Of a DNA stretch of 24,469 nucleotides, positions 23,198 through 24,469 are shown in pieces. The stretch comes from a virus. The stretch is taken from positions 1 through 24,469 of the IMG/VR virus record IMGVR_UViG_3300035145_001161; one strand, written 5' to 3'. The position numbers and the translations under genes are program-made. The notes beneath the pieces were generated by a model, which saw nothing but the letters and a program-made list of their open reading frames with translations, was not told where the DNA came from and made no database searches. Within the stretch, counting starts at the first letter, position 1. Every line of letters starts with the position of its first letter.

Positions 23198-23662
23198 ATG
23201 GCAAATTCAGACAACAAGTGTGCAGATTTAGAAGTTACCGACTTCTATGACACAGACAATGATACTCTTGGCTTAATTTACAATAAGCAAATTGAATTAC
23301 AAAAAAGACTTGGCTTCGACTTCAAGGATTGGAGTCTGAAAGATATCGCTGATTTTTGGTGTGTTAACAAACACGCAATGTCAGACGAATTAAACGAAAT
23401 GTTTGATGCATTAGGTGGAATCAACGATGGCATTGGCTCAGGTGCCTGGAAGTATTGGAAATCTACCAACGAAAAAGCAAAAGACATGAAAATATCCGAC
23501 TTAAGCGAAGAAGATAAGCTTGAGTTATTCTATGAATGGATAGACGGTTTACATTTCTATATGAATTTTGCCATCTCAATCGGCATGACAGCTAAAGATA
23601 TTGTTAACTTATACATGGCGAAGAATGCAGAAAACCATGACAGACAAAACCGAGGATATTAA
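23198..23662 (+). CDS. 56: dCTP/dUTP pyrophosphatase, T4 gp56-like
   Basis: 154 residues (T4 gp56: 171) of the dimeric all-alpha dUTPase/dCTPase family. It breaks dCTP and dUTP to monophosphates, removing cytosine from the DNA precursor pool and supplying dCMP for hydroxymethylation in T4. Metal-binding pairs are visible in SDELNEMFDALG and EWIDGLHFYMN. The C-terminal half matches T4 closely: AWKYWKSTNEKAKDM (T4: VWKKWKARYIEAQEK), LSEEDKLELFYEWIDGLHF (T4: MSPEDQLEIKFELVDIFHF) and YMAKNAENHDRQNRGY (T4: YLKNKENFARQDRGY). It could be a pure dUTPase instead; the adjacent DNA glucosyltransferase favours the dCTPase role. The stop shares one base with the polymerase start. Confidence 0.85.
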   Translation: MANSDNKCADLEVTDFYDTDNDTLGLIYNKQIELQKRLGFDFKDWSLKDIADFWCVNKHAMSDELNEMFDALGGINDGIGSGAWKYWKSTNEKAKDMKISDLSEEDKLELFYEWIDGLHFYMNFAISIGMTAKDIVNLYMAKNAENHDRQNRGY

Positions 23663-24469
23663 TGATTCTAGATATTGAGCAAAAGGACAACGAAGTTTTT
23701 ATTTCATATTACAACACCGAAGGTGAAGTAGCCTTTAAAAGATACCCGATAAGTCAATTCAAAAACTGGTACGTTTGCGATCCTAAAGATAGAGGTAAAA
23801 GTACAGAATATACAAACTGGGATGGACGATCTGTTAAGATGGGTTCAGCAAGAAGATTTAATAAGTTTTCTTTAATTTATTTCTTAGATAATTTACCTGA
23901 AAAAGATAAAGAAGAAATCTTTGCATATAATATGCCAAAGACTTACTTTGTAGATATTGAAACAGAAATTGTAGATGGATTTCCAAAGGCTGAAGAAGCT
24001 AAGTCTAGAATTTTAACATTCTCAATTATCACACCAGATAAAAAAGCAATTGTCTTAGGTCTTAAGGATATTTCTTCAAGTGATGTTCAGAAAATAGAAC
24101 AAGATACCAACGAATACTTTAAAAAGTTTGATGACGAGTGGGAATTTAAATATCATAAATTCAATTCTGAATATGATATGGTGTATACATTCCTTATGAA
24201 GTTCTTACCTAAGTTTCCAATGATGACAGGCTGGAACTTTATTAACTATGACTGGCAATACATTGTAAACAGATGTAAGAGATTACAGATAGACGTTGCA
24301 GAAGCGAGTATGACACAAGCGGTTGATAACAATGACCAAAGGCCTTTACACATAGGTATACTCGATTACATGCAACTATATGATAAGTATGATAGGTCGG
24401 TTAAGGTTAAAGAATCAAACGCCCTTGATTATGTTGCAGGACAAGTGCTAAAAACACAGAAGATTAAGT
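23662..24469 (+). CDS. 43: Family B DNA polymerase, gp43-like, 3'-truncated by the window
   Basis: The ATG overlaps the gp56-like stop (TAATG), and 269 codons are visible before the window ends. The N-terminal domain begins MILDIEQKDNEVFISYYNTE, near the style of T4 gp43. Exonuclease motif I is YFVDIETEI with D98 and E100 (T4 D112, E114), and motif II is MTGWNFINYDWQYIV with D197. The following LHIGILDYMQLYDKY matches the T4-type linker before exo III. Polymerase motifs lie outside the window. This is the replicative polymerase with 3'-5' proofreading; T4 gp43 also represses its own translation, but no such hairpin is visible here because the gene lacks an untranslated leader. Confidence 0.92.
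   Translation, partial: MILDIEQKDNEVFISYYNTEGEVAFKRYPISQFKNWYVCDPKDRGKSTEYTNWDGRSVKMGSARRFNKFSLIYFLDNLPEKDKEEIFAYNMPKTYFVDIETEIVDGFPKAEEAKSRILTFSIITPDKKAIVLGLKDISSSDVQKIEQDTNEYFKKFDDEWEFKYHKFNSEYDMVYTFLMKFLPKFPMMTGWNFINYDWQYIVNRCKRLQIDVAEASMTQAVDNNDQRPLHIGILDYMQLYDKYDRSVKVKESNALDYVAGQVLKTQKIK

Noticed and set aside
1-24469. tRNA genes, insertion sequences, integrase or attachment sites
   Set aside because: None could be recognised; all strong ORFs are one-directional phage genes with no transposase or integrase motifs.

Overview
This window is a stretch of a strictly lytic-type, T4-related myovirus genome. Every real gene lies on the + strand, packed end to end with frequent 1-25 nt overlaps. 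The T4 core is recognisable by sequence: single-stranded DNA binding protein gp32, DnaG/gp61-type primase, recombination mediator UvsY, helicase UvsW, a gp56-type dCTP/dUTP pyrophosphatase, a T4 alpha-type DNA glucosyltransferase, and the 5' end of family B DNA polymerase gp43, cut by the window edge. The DNA is AT-rich. Almost no gene has a Shine-Dalgarno sequence: starts sit in A/T-rich leaders or in TAATG stop/start overlaps. That pattern is typical of Bacteroidota translation, so I infer a Bacteroidota (probably flavobacterial) host. I cannot name the phage.

Layout. 1-2512: end of a large virion protein and a tail-tube-like protein. 2512-4312: three accessory enzymes (SAM methyltransferase, PhyH-type 2OG oxygenase, DUF1796 protein). 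4324-5367: a small glycine-zipper protein and a RuvC-like nuclease. 5538-9683: replication/recombination block (gp32, primase, small ORF, UvsY, UvsW). 9716-18695: seven genes with few recognisable families, ending at a strong terminator (18727-18757). They encode an acidic-repeat protein, two proteins with nucleotidyltransferase/RNA-ligase-like domains (one fused to an NMN-adenylyltransferase-like domain), a membrane/AT-hook protein, a PD-(D/E)XK-like protein, an 835-residue multi-module protein and a basic protein. 18775-21935: small genes plus a cytidylyltransferase and an RmlB-type dehydratase. 21951-24469: DNA glucosyltransferase, gp56-like pyrophosphatase and DNA polymerase.

The main find is a short motif, roughly [T/S]-[F/Y]-x-x-[F/Y]-[I/L/V]-x-E, that recurs in six of the genes between 4.3 and 18.7 kb. 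It matches the capsid-targeting sequence of T4 internal proteins (MKTYQEFIAE) and is often followed by sites fitting the T4 prohead-protease rule (I/L/V-x-E before A/G/S). I infer that this block encodes proteins packaged in the head and injected with the DNA, including a candidate polyprotein and NAD/RNA-repair-like enzymes. A second theme is DNA modification: the glucosyltransferase beside a gp56-like enzyme suggests glucosylated modified cytosine in the genome.
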